Shown piece by piece: positions 11,922 through 23,640 of a DNA stretch of 64,000 bases (the first letter of the stretch is position 1; every line of letters begins with the position of its first letter). The position numbers and the translations under genes are program-made. The notes beneath the pieces are model-generated. The model saw only the letters and a program-made list of their open reading frames with translations, made no database searches and was not told where the DNA came from. Origin of the DNA: Balanoglossus misakiensis (Eukaryota; Hemichordata); contig CM082593.2 in NCBI GenBank assembly GCA_040954595.2, forward strand, positions 11,098,001-11,162,000. Direction: 5' to 3'.

Positions 11922-14114
11922 ATGTTTCCATTCATGACGAACTCCAATGCAGGCGTCGCAGTCATTCTGGCTTTCACGCTGTGGGCACCTCTGGTGACAG
12001 CAATTCCCAACAAGTTGCGGGTAAGTAATCACACAACCTATATGAGTGAAAGTTTCTTGTCATTTTCGCAACGTCAAGGTTGATATTCTCTTCTTGGATC
12101 GAAAATGTGTGACACAACAAATGAATCTGCGTGGCAGGGTCGGCTGTGTCTTTTGCTTCGAGGCATAGTCGTCAGACACACATCCCTAACACGCGAAGCC
12201 AGCTTATCCTTTGATCAAATGGCAGCGCTATTCTAAATATTTTACAGCATGCCCTAAAGGACAAACACGTGCCGCTGGAAGAGGCCAACACTCAGCAGAG
12301 ACGGCAAGATGTTAACGGAGGTGAGCCCCAACAATAAATTAATATTGTTCCTTTTATTTAGAAAACGCCGCATAATTAGCCAACCAATCATGGTTATGAG
12401 AAACCTCCAAAATACAATGTATCGATATTTACTGCATCTGTTCATACTTCGCCCGCGCTTTAAAAACCCTATAGCTGCTAAAATTGGCATATTTTTTTCC
12501 AGAGTAAAATACTTCATATGTATATTCCCTATTCCCTAAAATCTTCACCCGTGACCATTGAGCCATATTACTTGCATTTGCATTGGTTTGTCATAACTTG
12601 GCGTCGCATTTCACGATAGCTGCTTAGCTGCTATTGTTTGTATGAAGGCTGATTAAATCGGTGAGGCACCGTTTTAATACATAGCATGTTCCAATTGCAA
12701 CATGCAGTCACAATCGGGCATCGATAAGATGTTTATGTATACCTATCAGTAAGCTTATTTTGATGAACCAATTTAAGTTGGAAAATAAAATCATGAAAAT
12801 AATGCTAAAAGTGGCAGCTTTGGAGGCTTTAAACTACAGTTCTCCCAAATTGTCTTGACTAAATGACATACATGTGGTCAAAAGTTCTGACTGCAGAAGA
12901 GGTTGCAGCTGTGAGGGGGACTGTTCAATTGGAGGAAATATATTTACAAGGAATAAAGACAATATTGAAATGGCAGCAGAAATAGTTCCTACTGAAAAGA
13001 ATGCTATCTGCAGTGAGTATCACAACTTTAAAATGAAAGATTTTGCAAATTTAAAAAAAATATTGAGTGTTTTGACATGCGTCAGTGGTCAGTAACACAC
13101 AAGCTGCATGATAAGAGGGTCACGAGAAATTGTAAGCCGCAATGTATAATGGATTAACTCCATGACCTATGCGACCTACGAACTGTGACGTACAGAATTT
13201 ATTTCTACGTGTAATGCGGTCTGCGGCAGTGAGCCACAGACCGCATTGCGAGAGCAGTGAGAATTCACCACAATGCAAACTTTCTGAATGTAGGTTGATC
13301 TTCGAATGAAATATTACCTTGTCACCAGTTTTCCACATGGCTACACTGTAAAATTGGGTGACGTGTTCGTTCACAAGTGGAATAATTGTGAGTAGTAAAG
13401 CACGCGAAGTTAAGCAACGAGCACGTTTTGAAATGCGCGCAGATGATCCCAGTTTAGCAAATTCAGGCCATTGCGTGCATGCAAAATAAAATAATACTGT
13501 ACCGGGGGTGAGCCTACTTTCTTTCCATACAGATACACGTATATGTTGGTTAAGGTATGTGACAAACAGTTTTCATGTAACAGCCAGTGATGCTGACCAT
13601 AAAACCAGCGCAGCTGATGCTTTCATCTACAATTTGCAACATGGACGTTTGTGTCTCTGCATGTGTCGTGCATGTTACTGCTGAACAAAAAAGATATGCG
13701 GGCACCACAGGCTGGCGAAAGCGGTGCTCACGTGCTCTGCAAGCTGATGTTGTCACTAAATTGGCAAAGTATTGTACACATGGAGGAGTTTCTTGAGCTG
13801 TCTGTTGTATAAATGTCGGTTGTGAGTACATTATTTTTTATTTTATTTTAATAATTTTCAAAGCCCCTATGATTGAAGCATATTATTACGACTCATCCGT
13901 TCATCATTCATTCATTCATTCATTCATTCATTCATTCATTCATTCATTCATTCATTCATTCATTCATTCATTCATCCATTCAGTCAGTCACTGTACCAAT
14001 TGAAGACGCCCTTGTATAGGAGAATTTAGCTATGTACTGACTGTCTTTTCATTTTTTCTTCATCCTATAGAATCTACCGACCTGGTCGCTGTCAATAACA
14101 ATTCAACTCCTTAA
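11922..14114 (+). CDS. Candidate small secreted peptide precursor, 71 aa, three exons
   Basis: The exons are 11,922-12,020, 12,248-12,320 and 14,071-14,114. Donors are cgg|GTAAGT and gag|GTGAGC. Acceptors are ttttacAG and a strong pyrimidine tract ending cctatAG. The phases (0, then 1) join one open frame. Residues 1-28 look like a signal peptide: a hydrophobic core GVAVILAFTLWAPLVTA followed by a likely cleavage before IPNKLR. The rest is short and hydrophilic, with an RR dibasic site at about residue 51-52 and no cysteines. This fits a neuropeptide or hormone precursor, though it matches no family I recognise. Translation ends at TAA 14,112. The gene lies in single-copy DNA between the outer palindrome arms. 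Intron 2 contains a dispersed-repeat copy and a (CATT)n tract. Confidence 0.5.
12560..12870 (+). repeat. Dispersed repeat in intron 2 of the small gene
   Basis: This block is related to 6,150-6,420 in the same orientation and to 38,440-38,760 inverted. Shared landmarks are 'tataccta(g/t)cagtaagctta' and 'aataatg..aaaagtggca'. Confidence 0.6.
13903..13980. repeat. (CATT)n microsatellite
   Basis: About 17 consecutive CATT units lie inside intron 2 of the candidate peptide gene. Confidence 0.95.
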
Positions 14115-14372
14115 ACATCCTGTGTGTGTGAAGTCTATGAACACTGGCCATGCATTTCAATTCAAGGACAAAATGAATGCGCAATATTTCGTTTTATCGA
14201 GAGTAATGTGCAGTGATTAAATTTGCTAGGGCTCTCTTAGCAGATTTGGAGTTAGTCATTTTGGTAGAAACTTTTCGAGATGGGAAATCTTTGGTCATCT
14301 AACCAAGTTATTTGTATTTTTGTTATATAAGACAGAGTCATTTCTATATCATAGATGCAAGTTTAATTTATA

Positions 14373-14448
14373 ACATGAATTTGAATAAAATATTTTTTTT
14401 AAATATCACCACATGAATTTGAATAAAATATTTTTTTTAAATATCACC
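14373..14448 (+). terminator. 38-bp tandem duplication carrying two AATAAA signals
   Basis: A 38-bp unit is present twice. Each copy holds AATAAA (14,384-14,389 and 14,422-14,427) followed by T-rich sequence. These are plausible poly(A) signals about 270-310 bp after the stop codon of the small secreted-protein gene. Confidence 0.4.
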
Positions 14449-14449
14449 A

Positions 14450-16470
14450 GATTGAAATCTTTGGAAGTTTGCACTTAGAGGGATGGCATGGCAGTTTTCC
14501 ACTGTTCATATTACAAAGAATTTGGCGTCACGTGTAGATTTCATGAGTGTTCGAGTTTTGCTCTTCCCAGCCTCGTACCCACAATCCTCTGATACTTACA
14601 CTTACGTCAGTTCTATAACCGCTGACCCACTAGATTCTCCTTATGAATTGCCCAAATTATTTTTTGGTATAGTTTTGATAGTTAGTGCACGGAAACTTTT
14701 GATCGATTCACGAAATTCAAAATATGTTACATCACAAACCTCATAAAAAGGAGGCTAGAGTAGCCTGTTTGTTTTCAGGTAATTTTACAATTACCTCAAT
14801 TACCTTTTTTGGAGGGAGGGGGTTAAGAAAACATACAGATTGAAATAACAAGGAAGTGGTATATCAAACCGAAACCTTATCTCAATCGTGATTCTAGAGT
14901 GTTTCCATGTCATGTGACATCCACAAAAATGTGGTATTATCTTGAAAAGAGTCCCGATTTCCCAAACTGGTTTTGCGAATGTACTTCACTTTGGAGCAAT
15001 GCATGAGTACATTCGTAGAAAGATATTGCTCCACTATTTACTGACACTCCTCTTGTACTGCAAATATTACTGCATTCTGTCAGGGCAAGACAAAAGACAC
15101 AGCAGAACTGCCAGAATTAAAACAGACAACTGGCAATTTCAATAAAACATGTAATAACAAATATATGTAACATTGAATGAGGTGTCCATACAGCTTGGTC
15201 ATTTAAAGACCTCCAGTCATTGTGACAATGCATAAATATTTATGTACACCATATTAAAAATTAGTTCAGGCATACCTTATACATGTATGTTTTTGACTGA
15301 CCATATCCTCAGCACGCCCTTTTTTTCAAAAAGACTATCATTATTCTCTGCCAGGCAGAGAGTTGCCGCTTTCTTGTTAACAATAATATACTATTATAAC
15401 ATTGCATAGATTCCTGTTTGTTTCTGTCCATATCTCACAAACTGTGGTGTGCATACTGTTGAAATGACCTCAAGAAGAAAATGCCAAATGGAAAAATATT
15501 TGACATACTAACCTGTATGATAATGTTATACGGTACAATATATTTAACGGTTCCAATCCAATGTTGAGAACTAACAAAACAATTTGAGCAGAATTCATTT
15601 AAAATTAATTGCAGTTCCGTTTCACCGCATTTCATAGGATGCTGGCTAAAATTCATACTATGGTGGATTACCTGTTATGCATTTCTTTCCCTATTTCGTC
15701 TGGCAGATTTGAGTTTGACAAGCTGTCATTTTCCTTTCAGCTCCGCAAAATTGATGGATTTACTTTGACAGCACACAGACTGTCCATTTGTCATCGGAGA
15801 TACAAGCAGCATCAGTTGCTGAACAGCTTGCAGCAGTGTTGGAAAAGAGTACACAACACTAACTTGCAAGAGTGCTTTGGCCCTTTCTTCACACTGTCCG
15901 AAACTTGTTGTGTTACATCATTGCTTAATGAATAAGAAATACACAGGTATTTAGCGTTCTATTCAATACCTACAATAGATAAAAGGGTGTCGGTCTGTAT
16001 GCGACAATCTTCAATGTTCTTATGAGCACAAGGCTTTATTCAGGGAACGTTTTACAGTAAGAATTATATGATATAAACTGAATAAGTTTGTTGTCTGTCA
16101 ACTCTTCTGTCTTTGTCTTACCGATACGGTTCTAACCGCAAACACTGAGGCTTCTCTGCTCGTACACAGTATAAATCAATGGATGATAAAATGCGCCCTC
16201 TTTTGGTGAACTCTTCCTACCGCCCGACCTTCTACCTTACATTAAGGCATGTAGGGCGGTCAGGTAGATGGCAGTGTATTGCAAGCGTCTCTTGCATATT
16301 TTTTTCCGCCAGGAATGGCATACATTCGTTTTTGGCGACACCACAACTGCTGGAACTTCTCGAAAAATTGAGAGCCGGATTTCATAAATGCTCATGTTTT
16401 CCGAAGGGCTGAAAGAAGATCCAGAGTGGAATATTTAAATTTGCCTGTGGCAGACATCATAGTGGCTGCC
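14450..16470. other. Single-copy stretch without a recognised gene
   Basis: Several ORFs of 67-108 codons occur here, for example at 15,609-15,935 on the plus strand. None shows a domain, splice context or low-complexity bias that would support coding. A short inverted repeat is present near 16,205-16,265 ('cgcccgacc..tacct' against 'aggtagat'-type sequence). Confidence 0.3.
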
Positions 16471-16484
16471 AGTTATTCTATTTC

Positions 16485-16645
16485 TTGTGCAAGAGATAGT
16501 ATCTTGTTCCAGCGAGATGTTTTCTCGTGTGCACGAGAAACATGCTATCTCGTGCATATCTCGTGCGCACGAGAAAATTGCGAGCGCACTCGTGTTCACG
16601 AGAAAATATCACATGAACACGTAAGTCGTGCGCACGAGATAAAAA
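16485..16645. repeat. Cluster of CTCGTG..CACGAG palindromes
   Basis: Within 160 bp the palindrome TCTCGTGNGCACGAGA and its halves recur at least five times (for example TCTCGTGTGCACGAGA near 16,526 and CTCGTGCGCACGAG near 16,560), with both perfect and single-arm copies. Each holds a CACG or CGTG core. The cluster may be mobile-element debris or a set of protein-binding sites. Confidence 0.6.
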
Positions 16646-16735
16646 AATGTGCCCTGTAGTCTTTCTTAGGACATGGTAGCGTGACGTCGCATTGTAATTA
16701 ACGGACGATCTTGGAAATTCGGCTATTAATGGTGA

Positions 16736-17068
16736 ATGGACTTTCGCCTCCTTCGAACAACAACAGAGACTGACGTCGCAACAATGACAGAAAAAGTGAA
16801 GCAAATGGCCGACAAAACGAAGAGAATCGGAAAACGGGCAGGATCCTCGGCACAGACATCTGGGAATAATACCACCACATCAAATAGAACGACGAGTAGT
16901 GCAGGACAAACCGCCACCAGTGACTATGACAACAAGTCTGAAGGCGATGCTGGCGAACCCTTGCACAATACAACTACAGTCCTACAGAGAAATGCAGCCC
17001 AGCGCCACTCAAGATTTTCCATTCCTGGTCTGGCAGCAGCCAAAATATGTTGTTGTTTTTTCTCTTAG
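16736..17068 (+). CDS. Isolated ORF, 110 aa, unknown function
   Basis: The ORF starts at ATG 16,736; an in-frame ATG at 16,784 is an alternative. Composition looks protein-like. A basic segment (EKVKQMADKTKRIGKRAG) is followed by a Ser/Thr/Asn-rich middle and an acidic patch, and the C-terminus ends in AAKICCCFFS. No domain is recognised. It ends 77 bp before the inner palindrome begins at 17,145, so a downstream part of a gene could have been displaced by that insertion. It could also be a non-coding open frame. Confidence 0.3.
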   Translation: MDFRLLRTTTETDVATMTEKVKQMADKTKRIGKRAGSSAQTSGNNTTTSNRTTSSAGQTATSDYDNKSEGDAGEPLHNTTTVLQRNAAQRHSRFSIPGLAAAKICCCFFS

Positions 17069-17138
17069 AAGCGACCTCAGTCTGAGCTGCATGAGAATAA
17101 ACTGTAGGTTGGGAATACAACAAAAAAAACACGCAGTC

Positions 17139-17144
17139 GCTGCG
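17139..17144. mobile_element. Left target-site duplication GCTGCG of the inner palindrome
   Basis: GCTGCG lies directly before the terminus AGTAGTATAGG. The identical hexamer lies directly after the opposite terminus, at 29,763-29,768. Confidence 0.6.
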
Positions 17145-17174
17145 AGTAGTATAGGTTGGAGCCGTAGCACTCTC

Positions 17175-17650
17175 ATTTGGGGAGGAGGAGCTGAGGAGGA
17201 GCTGAGGAGGAGCTGAGGAGGAGGCGGAGGAGCTGAGGAGGAGCTGAGGAGGAGCTGAGGAGGAGGCGGAGGAGGAGGAGCTGAGGAGGAGGCGGAGGAG
17301 CTGAGGAGGAGGAGCTGAGGAGGAGGCGGAGGAGCTGAGGAGGAGCTGAGGAGGAGCTGAGGAGGAGCTGAGGAGGAGGCGGAGGAGGAGGAGCTGAGGA
17401 GGAGGCGGAGGAGGAGGAGGAGGAGGAGGAGGAGGAGGAGGAGGAGCTGAGGAGGAGGAGCTGAGGAGGAGGAGCTGAGGAGGAGGAGCTGAGGAGGAGG
17501 AGCTGAGGAGCTGAGGAGGAGGAGGAGGAGGAGGAGGAGCCGTAGCACTCGGATTTGGGGAGGAGGAGGAGCTGAGGAGGAGGAGCTGAGGAGGAGGAGC
17601 TGAGGAGGAAGAGGAGGAAGTGGAGGTGATGTTGGGAGGAGGCAGAGGAG
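17175..17650. repeat. (GAGGAGCT/GAG)n microsatellite, left arm
   Basis: GAG, GAGCT and GGCG units alternate just inside the terminus, with an internal near-repeat of the terminus-proximal phrase 'gccgtagcactc' at 17,539. Ser/Leu/Pro-rich open frames of up to 234 codons on the minus strand are a by-product of the repeat. Confidence 0.95.
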
Positions 17651-17845
17651 GCAGTGGAGGTGATGTTGGGAGGAGGTGATGAGAGGCGAAGAAGGCCTAT
17701 CACCCATCACCAAGTTCGATTGTGACCCGAGTAGCGACCCGAGTAGCTGCCGCTGACGTCATCCCATTCTAGTTCGCATGCGCATAAGCGTAACCCGGGA
17801 GATTTCAAACGAACGATACTAGCGTAGCAACCCATGTAAACAAAT

Positions 17846-19501
17846 ATGGCGACTGAGTTCGAAGATTTCTTGTTTTTGCGTACTTTTTTTGAGGATTTTG
17901 ATGAATCTTTAGATTCTGCGGCAGTTTGGCAACTCCGAATAAATACTGCCATCATTGCCTCTCTGAGCTGTTTATTTTTGCGCCGAAAATACGTCCCGAA
18001 GATACAAAATTTTGCCGAAGATATCGTACCTCAGTATTCTTTGCAAGATTTTTGCATCCATTTCCGTATTTGCAAAGATATCTTCACGTTTGTTCTGGGG
18101 CGCATCGCCCACAAACTGGCAATAGAACAATGCGGTGGCCGCCCTCAAGTGCCTCCAGAAAAACAACTATTGGTATGGATTTGGTACATGGTAAACCAGG
18201 AATCCATCAGAGAAGTTGGTCACATTTTCAATCTCTCCAAATCCACAGTCCATTCAACAGTAAAGCGTGTCACAAAAGCTATCATTGCTGTGATGAAAGA
18301 TGTAAGTACATTGTAAAGTACATTTTCTAGATTATCTTCATGGATTATTTTTGAATACAAATATATTTTTACATTTCAATAATATACAGTTGGTGATGCA
18401 TAATTTCAAGCTCTGTTTAATTATTGCTATCAAAGAACATATTAAAGGGGACAGTTAAAAATTATCCTTTAGCATTTTCTTTTAGTATTATGGTTCTCTG
18501 TGTCAACATTTTTTTTTCTACTGCACTCTGTATAGCAAGCTGAAATGTCCAATATTATGTTTGTCATAATTGTAGGTATGTGTAAAAATTATTGTTGACT
18601 AATGACTTATCAATATTTGTAGGTTATCAGGTGGCCAACACAAGAGCGACAGAGGGAGATTTCACAGAGTTTTCAGCTTGATTGTGGTTTACCAGGTATA
18701 GTGGGCATTATTGATGGCACTCACATTAGACTGGCTGGTTGTATTGGTGGAGCTCAAGATTATATCAATAGGAAAGGTTATCCATCCATGCAACTTCAGG
18801 TAAGAAAATTCATTTTTTAATTTTATAGAGAAAAATTTATATCTTCCATCATGACATGTGTCATTCTTGAATTTAAAAAATAAAACCTGTTGAAATGTTG
18901 GTTAGTCTCTGCCATTGAGAATTTTATCAAGTTACATAAATGTAGGAGATTCTTGACAAAAAGTGTCCTTTTTTTTCAGGTCATTGTTGATGATAATCTA
19001 TTAATCACCAATGCATACACTGGATGGCCTGGTTGTACACACGATGCCCGTGTCCTTCGAAATTCTTCCCTGTACACAAGACTGGAGACTAATGAAGTAA
19101 CTATGGGTCCTGGGAGATACATCATTGGTGATTCTGCATACCCTTTGAGAGAATGGCTTATCACTCCCTTCAGAGACAATGGATTTTTAACCATTCAGCA
19201 GCGCAGGTTCAATCGCGTCTTTTCATCCTGCCGTCAAAATGTTGAACGATCAATTGGGCATTTAAAGGGTCGTGTTAGGAGGCTCAGAGAATTGCCTATG
19301 CATAGTCCTGAAGATGTGTGTGAGACTATAATTTCTGGCTGTATTCTTCACAATCTACGTATTATCCATCATGATGATGTGGAAAACTATATTGATTTAG
19401 ATCCACAGCATATTGATGATCCAAACCAATATCCAAATGTTCATGTGAATGCACCTGGGGGTATTGCCAGAAGACAGCAACTCATGAATCATTTACATTA
19501 A
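17846..19501 (+). CDS. PIF/Harbinger DDE transposase, intact copy (left arm)
   Basis: The exons are 17,846-18,301, 18,623-18,799 and 18,980-19,501, joining in phase 0 with GTAAGT/GTAAG donors and TAG/CAG acceptors, to give 384 aa. The N-terminal exon ends in a helix-turn-helix-like segment (HIFNLSKSTVHSTVKRV). The catalytic triad is visible: D in GIIDGTHI (exon 2), D in GDSAYPL and E in VERSIGHLKGR (exon 3). Spacing and length fit the DDE_Tnp_4/Harbinger class, which cuts and pastes DNA at TWA targets. The start ATG follows a short GC-rich region with CGCATGCGC. The partner Myb-like protein usually needed for DNA binding and nuclear import is encoded convergently at 20,453-21,319. This copy has no visible defect. 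Confidence 0.9.
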
Positions 19502-20452
19502 GAGTGTCAACATCATTAGGTATCTTAATGGATTGCCTTTCACACATGAAAATGAAACCTTTTTCTTGATTTAGTTATAAAAATAAGTTATGCACTGGGA
19601 TAAATGTTTTTTTATCATCTTGTTATGCATATTGTGTATTTGAAGTGTTAAGTGTGACTCTGGACATGAAATATTTATTGATTAAAATATATATGGTTAA
19701 GTCGACACTGAAGGATTCAAAGCCTGACTTTCTATTGCTGGTAACATTTTAAATGTACAATCTTACCTGGATAAAAAAAAAACACACTTTATGTTTGTAT
19801 ATGATATAATAATTTATTGTAAAGGTTCAAATGTTTTTTAAAGATAAAGAATTCACTTTTATCCATCAATAATAATAATAGAATAAATATTATAGACAAT
19901 AAATACATTCATAAGTTATGCAATAATTACTTAATAAATAAAGAGTATCAATATATTAACTATAAACATTGAAAATGACTTTGCATTTTTACGTTTGTTT
20001 TTCATAAGTTATGATGTAATAATTTCTAGTAATAAATAAAAAGTATCACATATTATTAACTATAAACATTGGTAATGACTTTTGAATTTTTACATTTGTT
20101 TTTAAAGTTCAACGTCTTCATACATATAATACATACATACCATACATACATAAATGCCAACAGCAATGCTAATAAATTATTTGAGATTTTCAAAATATTT
20201 TTTAAGGTTATCATGTGTACATGGAATAATTCTGATTAAAAATTGAGTTTGTCAAATAAAAAAAAAAATCATCACGAACATGTAGTATGAACATATAACA
20301 CTCCAATAAAATTTTAACAATTGTCCAGAAATTCAGATACTTCTACAACTATAACAGTATCAATGAAAACGTTTAGTAACAATTAACTTTATGAAATATT
20401 TCATTTAGATAAAACATTTTTGAATTTTGTCAAATTTATTATACGGTAATCT

Positions 20453-21319
20453 TTAGTTCTTATTGACAGACTGCTCGTATAAATCCAACATTCTATCCAT
20501 TCTTCTCATTTTCTCTGTATGTTGTTTTTCCATCATCCCAAACAAATCATCATTTTTATTTTCCATTTGTGTAATTGCAGCCATCAATTTATCTTGTGGG
20601 GATACTCTGTCGGATATTTTGTTTCTTTTTCTGTGTGTACGTGGTGTTGCATGTGTGTCAGATGTGCTTGGTGTTGCATGTGTGTCAGATGTGCTTGGTG
20701 TTGCATGTGTGTCAGATGTGCTTGGTGTTATCTCTGTAGGTTCTGTAGTTGTCATTTCTGTTGTTGTTTCTGTCACTGTGTCTGTGTTATTTTTACTTTT
20801 GTCGGTCGTCAAATCAAGCGAATCCATCGTACATGTGGGCTGTGTCGATTCCTTCATCCCATATAAATTATCAAACTCATTGAAATGTCGACATGTTTTC
20901 CTTTCTGCTCCAGTTTTCTTTCGGTTATCAATCACTTCCATATAATTTTTTTTAAATTTTTCCATTTATCCCTTGCCTGTGTGACAGACACAGAAACCCC
21001 CGCCTCTCCCTTTTAGACACAATGGACTGCCACAACTTCTCATGTCTAACACTAGTTTTAAATAAATCTTCCATGTCAGACCTCAACACTACAAGTAAAT
21101 TTTCTTCTCTATCATTCCAAATGTGAATTCTAGCTACGTTTTCTGTGCTGTGTGATGTTGTTCCTGCTTTACTTCGTTCATGTGGTTGCTGAGTGTTTGT
21201 GTTCTTTTCACCTTGTCCTTGACTGCTTTGGTTCTGGTCGAGGTCTTGTACCTTTTCCTTTTGTTTTCCGTTGTGTGCTGCAATAGCTTGTGAAATGATA
21301 GCTTGTTTGATGTTAGAGT
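20453..21319 (-). pseudogene. Harbinger Myb/SANT-like protein, frameshifted (left arm)
   Basis: An exon opens at acceptor ttaacAG (21,319 and downward) and reads DSNIKQAIISQAIAAHNG, a Gln/Ser-rich linker, then a trihelix/SANT-type motif with WNDREENLLVVLR and HEKLWQSIV. The frame shifts by one base in a GGCGGGGG run near 20,990. It then resumes as VSVSVTQARDKWKNLKKNY, MEVIDNRKKTG and a C-terminal part to the stop at 20,453. The last part contains three 8-residue repeats (PSTSDTHA) and a basic coiled tail (MEKQHTEKMRRMDRMLDLY). Harbinger elements usually encode such a DNA-binding partner. An upstream exon was not found. The right arm has the same frameshift. Confidence 0.75.
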
Positions 21320-21567
21320 CTGTTAAATATAAGAATGGGTATAGTCAAGACAAGTTTATTTCTATTTGCTCACCAAAACATGATTCTATCAGATTAATTA
21401 CTGTTGAACTTGAATCCTTAGTACATAAAACCAAAAATGAAATTATTTAATTATAGTTCAGCTTTGTAGAGATATTTAGACATTTTACCACTTTTAGATG
21501 ACCAACACAGAAAATATTTGTTTATAAACATAAGTGACGTGAGCGGACAATGCCTTAGACACACAGT

Positions 21568-21610
21568 CCCTAACCCTAACCCTAACCCCTAACCCTAACC
21601 CTAAGCCTAA
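21568..21610 (+). repeat. Interstitial telomeric repeat (CCCTAA)n, left arm
   Basis: About seven CCCTAA units, one with an extra C and one changed to GCCTAA. The mirror copy (TTAGGG)n is at 25,319-25,362. Confidence 0.95.
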
Positions 21611-22059
21611 AAGTGCATATAAATTGACGTAGGGGGGGGGGGTAAATTAGTCTTGTAAAATACTGTCTCTCTGAATGTATACCTAGAACAACAGGGAAGT
21701 ATTTGGTATCAAAAGAAAGCTTAATAAACAAGCTTTCCATTAATTACAAAATTAAAGTGATATGACAAATCATGACATCATAGTGACGTCATAAGTCAAA
21801 ATACCCTTACGAAAATGATGTTCTGTTCACCTATAATTTGTATAAATGTGAGGTTTTGCAAAACACGTCTCTGAGCAATTGTACTGATGAAAACTGTGAT
21901 GTGTTTGGTATCAACAGAAAGCTGATTGAGTAAAGTATCTAATTATTGCAAAATATTGATATAATAATCAATTACGTCATCATTACGTCATACTTCCAAG
22001 TACCCTTACCAATTAGTGACTATGATGACAAGTTATTACCCTAGGAGATAGGTGCCTTT

Positions 22060-23254
22060 AAAAAAAAAAAATTGGTAAGGAAGGTTTGTGAAGTCCATTC
22101 TATGTAAAAAATGGTGCTGATTCCAAAAAAGGCAGTCTTATTGACCCCACCCAAGACAAAATTGCCATTTTGGCACTTTTTAACCCAAAAAAGGTCATTT
22201 TTAGAAAACACTAAAAACACACTGTTTTCGTCACATTCGAAGATCTGATGACATATGATATGCCTATTCTATGTAAAATTTGGTTGATATTACGAAAAAG
22301 GCAGTCTAACTGACCCCACCCAAGACAAAATTGCCGTTTTGGCACTTTTTAACCCAAAAAACGTCATTTTTAGACAAAACTGAAAACACACTCTTCTCTT
22401 CATATTGATTGATTTGATGATATATGGAAAGTCAATTCTATGTGTAAAATGGTGACTATAAAACATAAAGCAGTCTTTTTGACCCCAATCAATACAAAAA
22501 TGCCATTTTTGGCCATATTTTTGAGGTCAAATAAGGTCATTTTTACAAAAAAAAACTAAAAACAAACTGTTTTCTTCATATTCAGAGATCTGATTATGTA
22601 TGAAAAGTCCATTCTGTGTATAAAAAATCTGATTGACCCCATTCTAGTCAAATGTGCCATTTTTGCCACTTTTTGCCCCAAAAATGTCATTTTTAGAAAA
22701 CACTCAAAACTTATATATTTTCTTCACTTTCGGAGATCTGATAATGTATTGTATACCCACCTTGTGTAAAATTTGGTAGGTATTCAAAAAAGTAGGTTTA
22801 TTGGCGCCACTCAAGATTAAAGTGCGTTTTTTGGCAAGTTTTTGCCCAAAAAGGCCATTTTAAGAAATAAGCAAACGTTTTTTTCTTTGTATTTGGAAAT
22901 TTGATCATGTATGAAAAGTCCATTTATTGAAAAATTGCTGTTGACTCTAGAAAAAGCAATCTTATTGATCTCAATGAAGATGAAAATACTTTTTGCCCAA
23001 AAAGGGTCATTTTTAGAAAATACTAAAAACAAGCTATTTGTTTCCCTTTGGTGATCTAATAATAAATAAAAGTCCATTCTATCTTAAAATTAGCGATTTT
23101 TCCAAAAAAGCACTCTTACTGACTCCACAGAGGGAAAAAATGCCATTTTGGCCACTTTGCTCAAAAAAGGTAACTGTTTGAAAACTTCTTTCTTTATTTT
23201 TCAGATCTTATGATGTACGGAGAAGGTCCATTTTTGTTGAATGGGAGCCGATTC

Positions 23255-23303
<49 letters not shown>

Positions 23304-23640
23304 TTCAGCCCTACAAAATTGTCATTTTGGCCATTTTTGGTCAAAAAGGTCATTTCAAGAAAAAATGAAAAACAAGCTGTTTTCTTCGTATTTAAATGTT
23401 TGATTATGAATGGAAAGTCCATTTTTTGCAAAAAATATGCTGATACCAACGCAACAGTCTTATTAAGACCCCACTCAATACAAAATTGCCACTAAGCCAT
23501 CTTCTAGTCAACAATTGTCTTTTTTCAGAAAACAAAATAATTGGTGTTTTTTGCCTTTTGAGTTTTGATGTTATATTTGCATATTTAAAATGTCATACCA
23601 TATGATATCAGTTGAATTGATGATATTGAAAGGCAGAGTT
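22060..23640. repeat. ~165-bp minisatellite (left arm and loop)
   Basis: About nine diverged units. Each contains 'gatctgat', 'gaaa(a/g)gtccattct', a 'ttgaccccac(t/c)caa' phrase, 'aaaattgccattttggc' and '(a/c)aggtcattttta'. Spacing between the last phrase is about 168, 170, 155, 166 and 155 bp. A 44-base poly(A) tract interrupts it at 23,256-23,299. The near-identical arm ends at 22,650, and units beyond that lie in the loop. A stray fragment of the family is at 50,195-50,265. Confidence 0.8.

Noticed and set aside
12874-13035. Cysteine-rich frame (RRGCSCEGDC) as an alternative exon of the small secreted-protein gene
   Set aside because: It has a good donor (GTGAGT), but the only acceptor with the right phase (agaagAG) is poor and it borders a dispersed repeat. 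Not supported without transcripts.
17009-17713. Ser/Leu/Pro-rich open frames of 176-234 codons on the minus strand (and mirror frames at 29,213-29,780)
   Set aside because: They follow directly from the GAGGAG/CTCCTC microsatellite and have no other support.
20463-20945. 160-codon plus-strand frame opposite the Myb-like gene
   Set aside because: Antisense shadow of the minus-strand gene, with a Cys/Val/Ser-rich composition typical of such shadows.
21568-21610. A true chromosome end
   Set aside because: Only about seven telomeric units, flanked on both sides by ordinary element sequence and mirrored in the other arm.
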